64,000 bases of DNA from Saccharopolyspora gregorii (GCF_024734405.1 NZ_CP059556.1:1674001-1738000); one strand, 5' to 3'. Counted from the first letter of the stretch, positions 1 through 8,894 are shown. Numbers and translations: made by a program. Notes: a model not told the origin generated them from the sequence alone.

Positions 1-2018
1 AGGTGCTCCGGCGGCAGCAGCACCGCGAGGGTGCCCTCGACGGCGGCGAGCTCGTCGCGCACCAGGCCCGGCAACGCCGCGGCCAGCTCCGCCTCCGGAA
101 CCCGCCGCGTCCACGGCTGGTGCCCGCTGGTGCGCACCGAGGTCGGCGCCTCCAGATCGGTGTCGAGCTCGTCGAGCACGTCGGCGGCGACCGCCATGAT
201 CTCGGCGGGCGTCCGGTAGTTGACGGTCAGCTCGGCGAGCTTCCACCGGTCCATCACGTACGGCGACAGCACCTCGTCCCACGACGCCGCGCCGCCGAGC
301 GCCCCGGTCTGGGCGATGTCGCCGACGAGCGTCATCGACCGGCTGGGGCAGCGGCGCATCAGCACCCGCCACGCCATCGTGGACAGCTCCTGGGCTTCGT
401 CGACGATGACGTGCCCGAAGGTCCAGGTGCGGTCCTCGGCGGCGCGTTCGGCGGCGGTGAGGTCGCTGCGGGTGCGGTGGCGCTGCGCGAGCAGTTCGGC
501 GTCGAGCACGTCGGAGACGCGGAGCCGTTCCTCGTCGGCGATCTCCTCGTCCTGCTCCATGATGTGCAGCACGCCCTGGGCGTAGGCGAGTTCCTCGCGC
601 TCCTGCCGCGCCTGCTCCTCGCGGGCCTTGGTGTCGTCCTCGCCGAGCAGTTCGGCCAGCTCGTCCAGCAGCGCGGCGTCCGCGGGCGTCCACGCCGACC
701 CCGGCGCGCGCAGCAGCAGTTGCCGCTCCTGGTCGGTGAGGTGCTTGCGGGCGGCGGTGGTGAGCCGCTTCGGCACGCTGAGCAGGTCGTCGAGGAGCTG
801 CTGCGGCGTCAGCTGCGGCCACAGCGAGTCGAGCACCTCGGTGACTGCGTCGTCGGCGCGCAGCTCGGCGCCGATGTCGTCCAGGTCGCGGCGGTCCAGC
901 AGGTCCCGGCCGAGCCGGTCGGCCACCTGCCTGGTCAGCCCGGAGACCATCTCCTTGCGGAAGATCTTGCGGGCGTGGTTGTGCGGCTTGCGGGACCGGC
1001 GCGCGCGGCTGCGGGCGTGCGAGACGAGGTTCTTGCCGATGGTCAGCGGCTCCCGGTCGAACAGCACCTCGATCGGTTCCCGCGGCACCCGCTGGCGGTC
1101 CCGCACGGCCGAGTTCAGCACCTGCACCATCGCGCCGCGGCCCTTGATCTCCGCGGCCTCCGCCGGTTCGAGGGCGGTGGCGTCGATGCCGGGGAACAGC
1201 TGCCCGGCGGTGGACAGCAGCACGCCGGTCTCGCCGAGCGACGGCAGCACCTGCCCGATGTAGCGCAGGAACGTCGAGTTCGGCCCGACCACGAGCACGC
1301 CGCGCTTGGTCAGCTGCTCGCGGTAGGTGTAGAGCAGGAACGCGGCGCGGTGCAGCGCGACCGCCGTCTTGCCGGTGCCCGGCCCGCCCTGCACCACCAG
1401 CACCCCGTTCATGGGGGCGCGGATGATGCGGTCCTGCTCGGCCTGGATGGTGGCGACGATGTCGCCCATCTGGCCGGTGCGGCGCGCGTCGAGCGCGGCC
1501 AGCAGCGTGGCCTCCCCGGCGAGGCCGAGGTCGCTGCCCTGCTCGCCGGCGTCCAGGTCGAGGATCTCGTCCTCGAGGTCCACCACGGTGCGCCACTTGC
1601 TGCGCAGGTGGCGGCGCCGCCACACGCCTTCGCGGGCGGCGGCGGTGGCCAGGTAGAACGGGCGTGCCGCCGGGGCGCGCCAGTCGATCAGCAGCGGCTC
1701 GTACTCCCGCTCCTCGTCGAACAGGCCGATCCGTCCGATGTGGAAGACCTCGTCGCTGTCCAGGTCCAGGCGCCCGAAGCACAACCCGTGCTCGACCGCG
1801 CTGAGCTGGGTCAGCTTGTCGGTGTACATGGTGGTGGAGATGTCGCGCTCGGTCCGGGCCTGCGGCGTCCCGCCGGTTTCGCGCAGCGTGTCGGTGAGCC
1901 GCTTCGTGGCGTCCCGGCGGAGTTCGTCGAGTTTGTCGTAGAGCGTCGAGACGTACTGCTGCTCGGCGGCTAGGTCGTCGGTGCGGTCGGGTCCCCGATC
2001 AGCTCGGGCATTGGACAA
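1..2018 (-). CDS. helR: HelR-type RNA polymerase-recycling helicase (3' end cut by window)
   Basis: Superfamily-1 ATPase of the HelD/HelR group, which binds RNA polymerase, removes it from stalled or rifamycin-blocked complexes and can give rifamycin tolerance. About 672 residues are visible; the C-terminus lies outside the window. Seen: an N-terminal helical arm (residues 10-60), the segment HIGRIGL...PLLIDWRAPAARPF typical of the family, Walker A GGPGTGKTAVALHR near residue 210, Walker B-like VDEAQELS and motif III GDIAQTGA. The start is a TTG at 2018 with GGTGGA upstream; an ATG a few bases further on is in the wrong frame. No rifamycin-associated element could be recognised upstream. A general UvrD-like helicase is the alternative, but the N-terminal arm argues for HelR. 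Activity on rifamycin is inferred from the family. Confidence 0.85.
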   Translation of the reverse strand, partial: MSNARADRGPDRTDDLAAEQQYVSTLYDKLDELRRDATKRLTDTLRETGGTPQARTERDISTTMYTDKLTQLSAVEHGLCFGRLDLDSDEVFHIGRIGLFDEEREYEPLLIDWRAPAARPFYLATAAAREGVWRRRHLRSKWRTVVDLEDEILDLDAGEQGSDLGLAGEATLLAALDARRTGQMGDIVATIQAEQDRIIRAPMNGVLVVQGGPGTGKTAVALHRAAFLLYTYREQLTKRGVLVVGPNSTFLRYIGQVLPSLGETGVLLSTAGQLFPGIDATALEPAEAAEIKGRGAMVQVLNSAVRDRQRVPREPIEVLFDREPLTIGKNLVSHARSRARRSRKPHNHARKIFRKEMVSGLTRQVADRLGRDLLDRRDLDDIGAELRADDAVTEVLDSLWPQLTPQQLLDDLLSVPKRLTTAARKHLTDQERQLLLRAPGSAWTPADAALLDELAELLGEDDTKAREEQARQEREELAYAQGVLHIMEQDEEIADEERLRVSDVLDAELLAQRHRTRSDLTAAERAAEDRTWTFGHVIVDEAQELSTMAWRVLMRRCPSRSMTLVGDIAQTGALGGAASWDEVLSPYVMDRWKLAELTVNYRTPAEIMAVAADVLDELDTDLEAPTSVRTSGHQPWTRRVPEAELAAALPGLVRDELAAVEGTLAVLLPPEH

Positions 2019-2044
2019 CTTGGTTCCACCTCGTGCTCAACCGT

Positions 2045-2070
2045 GATGTGCCGGACGGATGTGCCGGACG
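2045..2070. repeat. Perfect tandem duplication of a 13-bp unit
   Basis: The unit GATGTGCCGGACG occurs twice head to tail, just upstream of the helR-like gene. A third, degraded copy seems to begin directly after it. It may lie in the promoter region of that gene; no function is evident. Confidence 0.7.
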
Positions 2071-2136
2071 GGTGCGATGCGTCCCTGGCGAAAGTCCGAC
2101 CAACCATCATACCGGCCGCGGGAGCGGTCCCTCCGG

Positions 2137-3537
2137 CTACAGCAGCAGCTCCAGGAGGCAGATCACCGCGAACGAGACGACGGACAGGATGGTCTCCATC
2201 GCCGACCAGGTCTTGAGGGTCTGCCCGACGGTCATCCCGAAGTACTCCTTCACGAGCCAGAACCCGGCGTCGTTGAGGTGCGAGAAGAACACCGAACCGG
2301 AGCCGATGGCCAGCGCCACCAGCGCCCCGTGCACCGGGTCCAAGCCGGTGACCAGCGGCGCGACCATCCCGGCGGCGGAGATGGTGGCGACGGTCGCGGA
2401 ACCGGTGGCGACCCGGATGCCGACGGCGATCAGCCAGGCCAGCACCAGCGGCGACAGGTGGGCGCCCGCGGCCAGGTCGGTGATCATCGTGTTGACGCCG
2501 GATTCGACGAGGGTCTCCTTAAACCCGCCGCCCGCGCCGACGATGAGGATGATCCCGGCGACCGGCGGCAGCGAGGAGCCGACGATGCCGGAGAGCCGCT
2601 CGCGCCCGAGCCCGGAGCGCGGCCCGAGCGTGCCCATGGCCAGCAGCACGGTCAGCGCCAGCGCCACCACCGGCGTGCCGAGGGTGTCCAGCACCGCGTA
2701 GGCGCCCGTGCCCTCGGTCAGCGCCAGGTCGGCGACGGACTTGCCGAGCATCAGCAGCACCGGCAGCAGCAGCATCAGCACCGACAGCGCGAACCCGGGC
2801 CGCCTGCCCTCGCTGTCCGGGCCGGGTGCCTTGCCGAGCAGCGTGGCCGCGGCGGGCAGCTCGACCCGCTTCGCGATGAACGAGCCGAACACGGGTCCGG
2901 CGACGACGGCGGTGGGGATGGCCACCACGATGCCGAGCGCGAGCGTGGTGCCCAGGTCGACGCCGAGCGCGTCCACCGCGGCCAGCGGTCCCGGGTGCGG
3001 CGGTACCAGCCCGTGCAGGATGGACAGCCCGGCGAGCGCGGGGATCCCGATCCGCAGCATCGGCTGCTCGGAGCGGGCGGCGACCATGACCACGACCGGC
3101 ACCAGCAGCACGACGCCGACTTCGAAGAACATCGGCAGGCCGAGCAGCGCCGCGATGAACACCATCGCCCACGGCAGCGTGCGACGGGTGGTGCGCGCGA
3201 GCACGGTCTCCACGATCTGCTCGGCGCCGCCGGTGTCGGTGAGCAGCCTGCCGAGCATGGCGCCGAGCGCGACGAGCAGCCCCACGTCCCCGACGGTCGA
3301 GCCGAGCCCTTCGGTGAAGGTGTCGACGAGGTCGGCGAACGGCATCCCGGCGGTGACGCCGAGGGTGGTGGCGCCCAGCGCGAGCGCCAGGAACGGGTGC
3401 AGCTTCACCCAGCTGATCAGCACGACGATGACGGCGATGCCGGCGACCGCGGCGGCCAGCAGGCGGGTGTCGTGGCCGGTCCAGGCTGCGGGCGGGGCCT
3501 GCGCGAGCAGGGCTGCGGTCGGGTGCGGCAATGGCAT
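2137..3537 (-). CDS. Gluconate:H+ symporter, GntP family
   Basis: Polytopic membrane permease of 466 residues, the usual GntP length, hydrophobic nearly throughout with about 12-14 membrane segments. Recognised from the family blocks LPMFFEVGVVLLVPVV and HGLVPPHPGPLAAV (residues about 130-190) and the C-terminal VATGSATVATISAAGMVAPL. Imports gluconate or a related sugar acid with protons. The ATG at 3537 has GAGGAG six bases upstream. It is transcribed divergently from a GntR/FCD regulator, which very probably represses it. Exact substrate unknown: GntP members also carry idonate, fructuronate or glycerate, and no gluconate kinase is adjacent. Confidence 0.9.
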   Translation of the reverse strand: MPLPHPTAALLAQAPPAAWTGHDTRLLAAAVAGIAVIVVLISWVKLHPFLALALGATTLGVTAGMPFADLVDTFTEGLGSTVGDVGLLVALGAMLGRLLTDTGGAEQIVETVLARTTRRTLPWAMVFIAALLGLPMFFEVGVVLLVPVVVMVAARSEQPMLRIGIPALAGLSILHGLVPPHPGPLAAVDALGVDLGTTLALGIVVAIPTAVVAGPVFGSFIAKRVELPAAATLLGKAPGPDSEGRRPGFALSVLMLLLPVLLMLGKSVADLALTEGTGAYAVLDTLGTPVVALALTVLLAMGTLGPRSGLGRERLSGIVGSSLPPVAGIILIVGAGGGFKETLVESGVNTMITDLAAGAHLSPLVLAWLIAVGIRVATGSATVATISAAGMVAPLVTGLDPVHGALVALAIGSGSVFFSHLNDAGFWLVKEYFGMTVGQTLKTWSAMETILSVVSFAVICLLELLL

Positions 3538-3590
3538 GGGGGCTCCTCGCTGAGCTCGGTCGCGGCCCAGCCTAGGAGCAGATCCCCAAT

Positions 3591-3641
3591 AAGTATGACT
3601 TTTGGGCCGAGTGAACCGATTAAGTCGGCTCTGTTAGCCGA
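3591..3641. promoter_or_regulatory. Candidate GntR operators in gntP/gntR divergent promoter
   Basis: Two inverted repeats lie in an AT-richer patch between the permease and its regulator: AAGT-ATG-ACTT at 3591-3601 and TCGGCT-N5-AGCCGA at 3625-3641. The motif GCCGAGT also occurs twice (3607-3613 and 3637-3643). Position and symmetry fit a FadR-type GntR dimer site; binding is inferred. Confidence 0.5.
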
Positions 3642-3720
3642 GTCACCGGCATAGTGCGGTCAGGCGCCCGCGACCTCCGGGGCGTTGCTGGAAGAGTGGG
3701 CCGTCGACGGAAGGAGCCCG

Positions 3721-4440
3721 GTGAGCGGCGGATTGCACGGGCAGGTGGTCGACGTGCTCGGCCACGAGATCAGCGCGGGAGTGCACCCGCCGGGCAGCGT
3801 GCTGCGGATCGACGGGCTGGAGGAGCGGTTCGGCATCTCCCGCAGCGTCGCCCGCGAAGTGGTGCGCACCCTGGCCTCGATCCGGCTGGTGGTCAGCCGC
3901 AAGCGCGTCGGCGTGGTGGTGCGCCCGCGCGCCGAGTGGAACACCTTCGACCCGGCGCTGATCCGCTGGCTGCTGGCGGTGGACCGGTCCGCGCAGGTCC
4001 GCACGCTGGCCGAGCTGCGCACCGCGGTCGAACCGGTCGCCGCGGCCGCCGCGGCCCGCAACGCCGGTCACGAGCAGGCGGCCCGGCTGGTCGCGCTCGC
4101 CGAGCGGATGGTCGCCACCGCCCGCGCCGGCGACCTGGAGACCTTCCTGGAGGCCGACGTCGCCTTCCACGGCCTGGTGCTGGCCGCCTCCGGCAACGAG
4201 ATGTTCGCGCAGCTGGAGGACGTCTTCGGCGAGGTCCTGCGCTGGCGGACCGGCCGCGGTCTCATGCCGGAGCACCCGAAGCCGGTCGCGCTCCGGCTGC
4301 ACTGCGAGATCGCCGAGTGCGTCCGCGGCGGGGATCCGGCGCGCGCCGAAGCGGCGATGCGCGAACTGGTGGAGGAGGCGTTCGAAGGCACCCTGGAGAG
4401 CCTCGACGCCGAACGGCGCGCCACCGGAACCGCTCAGTAG
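3721..4440 (+). CDS. GntR-family (FadR/FCD) transcriptional regulator
   Basis: 239-residue regulator with an N-terminal winged helix (residues about 10-75, with GISRSVAREVVRTLASIRLV) and an all-helical FCD effector domain (about 90-225, with the metal-ligand-like FLEADVAFHGLVLAASGNEMF). GTG at 3721 is chosen because AAGGAG ends four bases before it; an in-frame TTG at 3685 has no such site. Divergent from the GntP permease, so most likely a gluconate-responsive repressor. Its last codons overlap the end of the convergent transglycosylase gene by a few bases. Confidence 0.85.
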   Translation: MSGGLHGQVVDVLGHEISAGVHPPGSVLRIDGLEERFGISRSVAREVVRTLASIRLVVSRKRVGVVVRPRAEWNTFDPALIRWLLAVDRSAQVRTLAELRTAVEPVAAAAAARNAGHEQAARLVALAERMVATARAGDLETFLEADVAFHGLVLAASGNEMFAQLEDVFGEVLRWRTGRGLMPEHPKPVALRLHCEIAECVRGGDPARAEAAMRELVEEAFEGTLESLDAERRATGTAQ

Positions 4441-4988
4441 CCCTCGTACGAGCCGCCGGAGCTCACGCCCTGCACGCCGGGCACGTTCGAGATCGAGCCG
4501 TACCGGTCGATGGAGTAGCGGGTGGCGGCGACGATGTTGTCCACCGGGTTCCAGATGTCCTGGTGCCCCGGCACCGCGTACGAGTGGAACGTCGGGTCGA
4601 TCGTCTGCATCAGGCCCTTCGACGGGGTGCCCGCCGCGGCGTTCGAGTCCCAGCCGTTGGCCGCGGCCGGGTCGCCACCGGACTCGTGCAGGATGATCGT
4701 GCGCAGCGCGGACGGGTCGATCTGCTCGCGGGGGACGCCGTTCGCTTCGAGGACCGCGGTGGCCTGGCTGATCCAGCCGTCGACGGGGTCGGTGGGCGCG
4801 CCGTCCAGCCCGGGACCGGTGTTCGGGGGACTCACCGGTCCGGGCTGGACGTGCCCGGCAGCCGCTTCGGGAGCGGCGCGGACCTGGGGGGCGTGCTCGA
4901 CCGCGGGGTCCTCGGCGGGGGATCCGCCGAGGACGGTGCTGAGCACGCCGGTGGCGACGATCGCGGCACCGATCTGGGCCGTCCGCAT
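4434..4988 (-). CDS. Secreted lytic transglycosylase (SLT domain), N-terminus probably frameshifted
   Basis: Peptidoglycan lytic transglycosylase. From ATG 4988 it reads 184 residues: a signal-peptide-like start (MRTAQIGAAIVATGVL), a Pro/Ala linker, then the SLT core with catalytic Glu in ILHESGG, followed by SKGLMQT and the conserved NIVAATRYSIDRYG end. No ribosome site precedes 4988. Directly upstream, another frame (GTG 5143) encodes a basic, gene-like segment ending ...LWNVGTAIGPHRLTP that would join smoothly to MRTAQIG with one base change at a C5 run (4991-4995). I therefore suspect one gene of about 236 residues, 4434-5143, interrupted by a frameshift or sequencing error. Confidence 0.75.
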   Translation of the reverse strand: MRTAQIGAAIVATGVLSTVLGGSPAEDPAVEHAPQVRAAPEAAAGHVQPGPVSPPNTGPGLDGAPTDPVDGWISQATAVLEANGVPREQIDPSALRTIILHESGGDPAAANGWDSNAAAGTPSKGLMQTIDPTFHSYAVPGHQDIWNPVDNIVAATRYSIDRYGSISNVPGVQGVSSGGSYEGY

Positions 4989-5143
4989 CCGGGGGTGAGG
5001 CGGTGCGGGCCGATGGCGGTGCCGACGTTCCACAACTCGCGCAGCTGCGGGACCGTCTTCTCCTGCAGGCGCCGCAGCGTCGCCGGAGTCTTGCGCTCGG
5101 GGGTGGGCAGGGCTTCGGGGAAGGTGTGGTCGGGGGAACTCAC
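4989..5143 (-). other. Out-of-frame N-terminal segment of the transglycosylase
   Basis: GTG 5143, preceded by GGTGGG, opens a frame of about 50 plausible residues including TLRRLQEKTVPQLRELWNVG, then runs into nonsense past 4990. Composition and position suggest it is the cytoplasmic N-terminus of the downstream SLT protein in another frame. Confidence 0.5.
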
Positions 5144-5509
5144 GAGAACCCACCGTCCATCACCGGCCGTGTACCTGCATCGCGGTTTCCACGTAGGCGG
5201 GTACCTACTTTGGTAGATCGGAGCGACCGATTCGCGGGGTCGTCGTCACTCCGCGTGCACCAAAGCCCGGCATTCCCTGAGTTCGACTCAGCACCGGCGT
5301 GATCCGTCCCGACCCTGCCGACCACCCGCCGCTCCCGTCAAGGACCCGCTCGTCTCGGCTGAAGCCCACAGCTGCGGCGAGCACGAGACGGATCACGTCG
5401 CCCCGCCCGCTTCCGTTCGCCCGCCGGCGGAGCCGCTGAGCCGACGATCACCAGCGCGGCAGGACCCCAGCCGAGGCTCCACCACCCCGCCGCGGCAGGA
5501 GCGGAGCCC
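5144..5509. other. Intergenic region upstream of transglycosylase
   Basis: No gene seen. It holds two short inverted repeats: GTAGG-N6-CCTAC at 5193-5208 and CTGAGT-TCG-ACTCAG at 5277-5291. I looked for the c-di-AMP (ydaO) riboswitch that often precedes actinobacterial wall hydrolases and could not find its conserved blocks. Confidence 0.5.
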
Positions 5510-7840
5510 TCAGGCCCGGCGCCCCGCCAGCCAGCCCGCGATCTGGGCCCGCGACGAGAAGTCCAGCTTCGTCAGGATGTGCTGCACGTGGCCTTCCACG
5601 GTGCGCTGCGCGATCACTAGCGACTCCGCGATCTCCTTGTTCGTCCGGCCCTGCGCGACGAGCTCGGCGATCTCCCGCTCCCGCTTGGTCAGCGTCGTCG
5701 CCGACAGCTCGTCCGGCGCCACGCTGCGGGTGGCCCGCTTGAGCTCCAGCGCGTAGTCCACCGCGGCCTCCGGCGACATCTGGTAGCCGCGGTCGTAGGC
5801 CTCCCGGAAGGCGCGGTCGCCGAGGGCCTGCCGGGTCCCGCGCTCGTGCTCGTCGTGCGCGTTGCGGAAGCTCGCGTAGAACTCGGGCGCCGCGCGGACC
5901 GCGTCCCACACCGCCGAGGCCGCCCCGAACAGCCGCGCCGCCCGCTCGTCGCGGCCGAGGCCGTGCGCGATCCACGCCAGGATGTCCATGGTGAAGGCGC
6001 TGGAGAGCCGGTTGTCCAGCCTGCGCTGCAACCGCAGCGCCTCCTTCGCCGCGGTCTCGGCGCGGGCCGAGGCGCCGCGCAGGATCTCGATGTGCGCGCT
6101 CGCCCACAGCGCAGTGGAGCGCCAGAACAGCTCGCCGCGCCCGGTGGTGGCCTCGATGCACTCCCGCAGCAGCGCGATCCCGCCGTCGTGGTCGCCGCGC
6201 ACCCCCTTGACCAGTCCCAGCGCGAACGACCCGAACCACTCGCCGTGCGGCGCGGCCAGGTCCTGGAACCGGGCGAGCGCGTCGGTGAGCAGCCGTTCCG
6301 CCTCGCCGAGGTCGTTGTGGAAGAACGCGGCCATGCCGCGGATCTGGGTGACGTAGGCGACCTCGAACTCGTCGTCGTGCTCGGCGGCGAGGTCGGCGGC
6401 CTCGGCCAGCAGCGGTTCCGCGGTGGCCGCGTCGCCCTGCACCAGCGCGAACCAGGCGTTCGCCCGCAGCCCCTCGGACCGCTCCGGGGAGTCCGCCGGG
6501 ACGTGCGCGAGCGCGGTCTCCAACCAGTGCCGGGCCTCCCCGTTGAGCCCCCGGATGCCCCAGAACGGGGTGAGCCGCGCCGCCAGCCGCAGCGCCTGCG
6601 GAGCGGTCTCCTCCCGGTGCGCGGCCGTGTCCAGCGCGAGCCGCACGTTGTCCAGGTCCAGCCGCAGCTCCCGCACCCACGACACCTGGTCGGGGCCGAG
6701 CCATTCGGCGGCGAACCGCTCGGCGACCTCCGCGTACCAGTCGCGGTGGCGGCCCAGCACCCGCTGCCGCTCGCCCGCGGCGTCCAGGCGTTCCTGCCCG
6801 TAGTCGCGCAGCGCGTGCAGCAGCCGGAACCGCACCTCGTCGCCCTCCTGCTCGCGCACCAGGACCGACTGGTCCACCAGCGAGTGCATCGCGCCGAGCA
6901 CGTCGACGCGGCTCAACCCGTCGCTGGCGACGTGCTCGGCCGCGGCGAGGCCGAAGCTGCCCGCGAACACCGACACCCGCGCCCACGCGACCCGGTCCTG
7001 CTCGGAACACAGCTCGTAGCTCCAGTCGATCAGCGCGCGCAGGCTCTGCTGCCGGGTGGGCGCGCCGCGGCGGCCTTCGCTGAGCAGCTGGTACCGCTCC
7101 ACCAGCCGCTCCTCCAGCTGGTGCAGGGACAGCGACCGCAGCCGCACCGCGGCGAGCTCGATGGCCAGCGGGTTCCCGTCCAGCCGCGCGCACAGCCGCA
7201 TCAGCACCGCGCCGTCCTCCTCGGTGACCTCGAAGTCCGGCACGGTGGCGCGGGCGCGGTCGAGGAACAGCCGCACCGAGGAGAACTGCTCGTAGGACTC
7301 GGGAGGCGGCGGGTCGTCCAGGTCGGGGACCTGCAGCGGCGGCACGACGACGGTCGCCTCCCCGGCCACGCCGAGGGACTGCCTGCTGGTGGCCAGCACC
7401 CGCACCCCCGGGCACCAGCGCAGCACCGAGTCGACGAACAGCGCGGCGTCCTCGATGACGTGCTCGCAGTTGTCGACGACGAGCAGCATCTCGCGGTGCT
7501 TGAGGTGTTCGACGACGGCGTCCACGTCGGTGCCGGAGGACGGCCCGCCGAGGCTGAGCTGCTCGATGGCGGCTTCGGCGATCAGCGTTCCGTCGCGGAG
7601 CTCTTCCAGGCTGACGCACCACGCCTTGTCCCGGAAGATCCGCCGCATGCCGGAGGCCACCCGCAACGCCAGCCGCGTCTTGCCGACTCCGCCGTGGCCG
7701 GTGAGGGTCACCAGCCGGGATTCGGCGAGCAACCGCTTCGTCCGGGTGATCTCGTGCCGCCGGCCGACGAAGCTGGTGACGTCGACCGGTAGGTTGCCCG
7801 CCGACTCGCGGACGCGGGCCGAGCGCGCACTGGAGACCAC
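5510..7840 (-). CDS. NB-ARC/STAND ATPase regulator with C-terminal LuxR helix-turn-helix
   Basis: 776-residue signal-transducing ATPase. Seen in order: Walker A GHGGVGKTRLAL (residues 48-59), Walker B LLVVDN around residue 123, sensor ATSRQSLGV, the GNPLAIELAA motif, a long TPR-like helical region (about 350-690), and a LuxR-type HTH at the C-terminus (LTKREREIAELVAQGRTNKEIA, about 712-735). Such proteins bind ATP, oligomerise on a ligand or partner signal and activate nearby promoters. Start GTG/ATG region at 7840 is followed by a short basic tail before the P-loop. No obvious target operon is adjacent; the macrolide phosphotransferase-like gene lies just upstream on the same strand. Confidence 0.85.
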   Translation of the reverse strand: MVSSARSARVRESAGNLPVDVTSFVGRRHEITRTKRLLAESRLVTLTGHGGVGKTRLALRVASGMRRIFRDKAWCVSLEELRDGTLIAEAAIEQLSLGGPSSGTDVDAVVEHLKHREMLLVVDNCEHVIEDAALFVDSVLRWCPGVRVLATSRQSLGVAGEATVVVPPLQVPDLDDPPPPESYEQFSSVRLFLDRARATVPDFEVTEEDGAVLMRLCARLDGNPLAIELAAVRLRSLSLHQLEERLVERYQLLSEGRRGAPTRQQSLRALIDWSYELCSEQDRVAWARVSVFAGSFGLAAAEHVASDGLSRVDVLGAMHSLVDQSVLVREQEGDEVRFRLLHALRDYGQERLDAAGERQRVLGRHRDWYAEVAERFAAEWLGPDQVSWVRELRLDLDNVRLALDTAAHREETAPQALRLAARLTPFWGIRGLNGEARHWLETALAHVPADSPERSEGLRANAWFALVQGDAATAEPLLAEAADLAAEHDDEFEVAYVTQIRGMAAFFHNDLGEAERLLTDALARFQDLAAPHGEWFGSFALGLVKGVRGDHDGGIALLRECIEATTGRGELFWRSTALWASAHIEILRGASARAETAAKEALRLQRRLDNRLSSAFTMDILAWIAHGLGRDERAARLFGAASAVWDAVRAAPEFYASFRNAHDEHERGTRQALGDRAFREAYDRGYQMSPEAAVDYALELKRATRSVAPDELSATTLTKREREIAELVAQGRTNKEIAESLVIAQRTVEGHVQHILTKLDFSSRAQIAGWLAGRRA

Positions 7841-7889
7841 ACCCCGAGCCTAACCCGGCTCGCCCCCGCAGTCGGGGCGATCTTGCAGG

Positions 7890-8762
7890 TCAGCGGCCCG
7901 CGCAGGTGAGGCGCTCGCGCGCGAGATCGACGAATCGCCGTTGCCCGGTGCGCAGTCCGTGCAAACCCAGCGAGACGGTCCGACGGAACGTGGTGAGCGC
8001 CGCGACGTGCTCTCGTCGTGGCCGTTCCGGGTCCCCGCCTGCCGCGCGGTAGGCGGCCAGCAGCCGGTCCAGCGCTCTCGGGCCGAACGCGGCGAGCGGG
8101 GCGACGAAGTCGCTCACCGGGTCGTCGACGCCGGCATCCGCCCAGTCGAGCAGGCCGGTGAGGACTCCCGAACCGTCCACCAGCGTGTGGTTGGGGCTGA
8201 GATCGTGGTGCACCGGTACGCCCTCGCCCCGCCAGCACCGGTCGTCGTCGAGCCACCGCCGCCACCGGTCCGCGCAGCGCTCCGGTACGGCCAGCTCGGC
8301 GACCCCCTCGGCGAGCCGGTCGGCGACGTCGGTGCGCAGCGCTTCCGGTCCGGCGATCTCGATGCCGGTGGGTGCGACCTCGGCGCTCGGGGTGCTGTGG
8401 AGCGCGGCGATCACCGCGCCGAGCCGCACCAGGTGCCCCTCGCTCGCCGTGATCAGCGGCATCGCCACCGCGATCGGATCGTCGGAGGCCAGCGGTTCCC
8501 CGGCCAGGCGTCGATAGGCGACCAGATCCGGGGCGGTGATCTTCCACTCGGGCAGCTCCACCGGCAGCCGCGGGCGCAGCACGGCCAACATCCGGGCCTC
8601 CACCGGGATGCGTTCGGCCACCTCCGGGCGGCGAGGTTCGCGCAGCACCCAGCGGCTGCCGTCGCCATCGGTGGCGAAGTGCACCCGGAAGTCCCACCCG
8701 GTCTCGTCGACCCCGTCGATCCGCACGTCGAGACCGTGCGCGCGGGCGACCTCGTCGATCAT
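7890..8762 (-). CDS. Macrolide 2'-phosphotransferase-like kinase (APH fold)
   Basis: 290-residue aminoglycoside/macrolide phosphotransferase-fold protein. It follows MphA-type enzymes through GWDFRVHFATDGDGSRWVL (residues 22-40), RWRRWLDDDRCW, the catalytic loop VPVHHDLSPNH (183-192, catalytic Asp187) and the Mg-binding LLDWADAGVDDP (Asp206). These enzymes inactivate 14- and 16-membered macrolides with GTP or ATP. Oddity: the usual HGD of the catalytic loop is HHD here. Start ATG 8762 gives MIDEVARAHGL, matching family N-termini; no ribosome site is evident. Drug resistance is inferred and might be weak in an ancestral chromosomal enzyme. Confidence 0.8.
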   Translation of the reverse strand: MIDEVARAHGLDVRIDGVDETGWDFRVHFATDGDGSRWVLREPRRPEVAERIPVEARMLAVLRPRLPVELPEWKITAPDLVAYRRLAGEPLASDDPIAVAMPLITASEGHLVRLGAVIAALHSTPSAEVAPTGIEIAGPEALRTDVADRLAEGVAELAVPERCADRWRRWLDDDRCWRGEGVPVHHDLSPNHTLVDGSGVLTGLLDWADAGVDDPVSDFVAPLAAFGPRALDRLLAAYRAAGGDPERPRREHVAALTTFRRTVSLGLHGLRTGQRRFVDLARERLTCAGR

Positions 8763-8894
8763 GCCTGCACGGTAGCCCGGTGGCGTGCACCACGTCTCTC
8801 GGATTTCGCCCGCCACGACCAGCGAGAACCGTGCCGGGCGCGGCCCTACCGTGGGAGGTGGCCGTCGTCCGCGCCGATGCGCAGGGGGTGCCCG

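Noticed and set aside
3-1973. 656-codon plus-strand open frame
   Set aside because: Shadow of the helR-like gene; low-complexity translation, no ribosome site, and the minus strand carries clear helicase motifs.
2059-3654. 531-codon plus-strand frame opposite the permease
   Set aside because: Arg/His/Gln-rich antisense shadow of the GntP gene.
5144-5509. c-di-AMP (ydaO) riboswitch upstream of the transglycosylase
   Set aside because: Expected from family knowledge, but the conserved GGGGTGAAT and CCGTCAGCTA-type blocks are absent.
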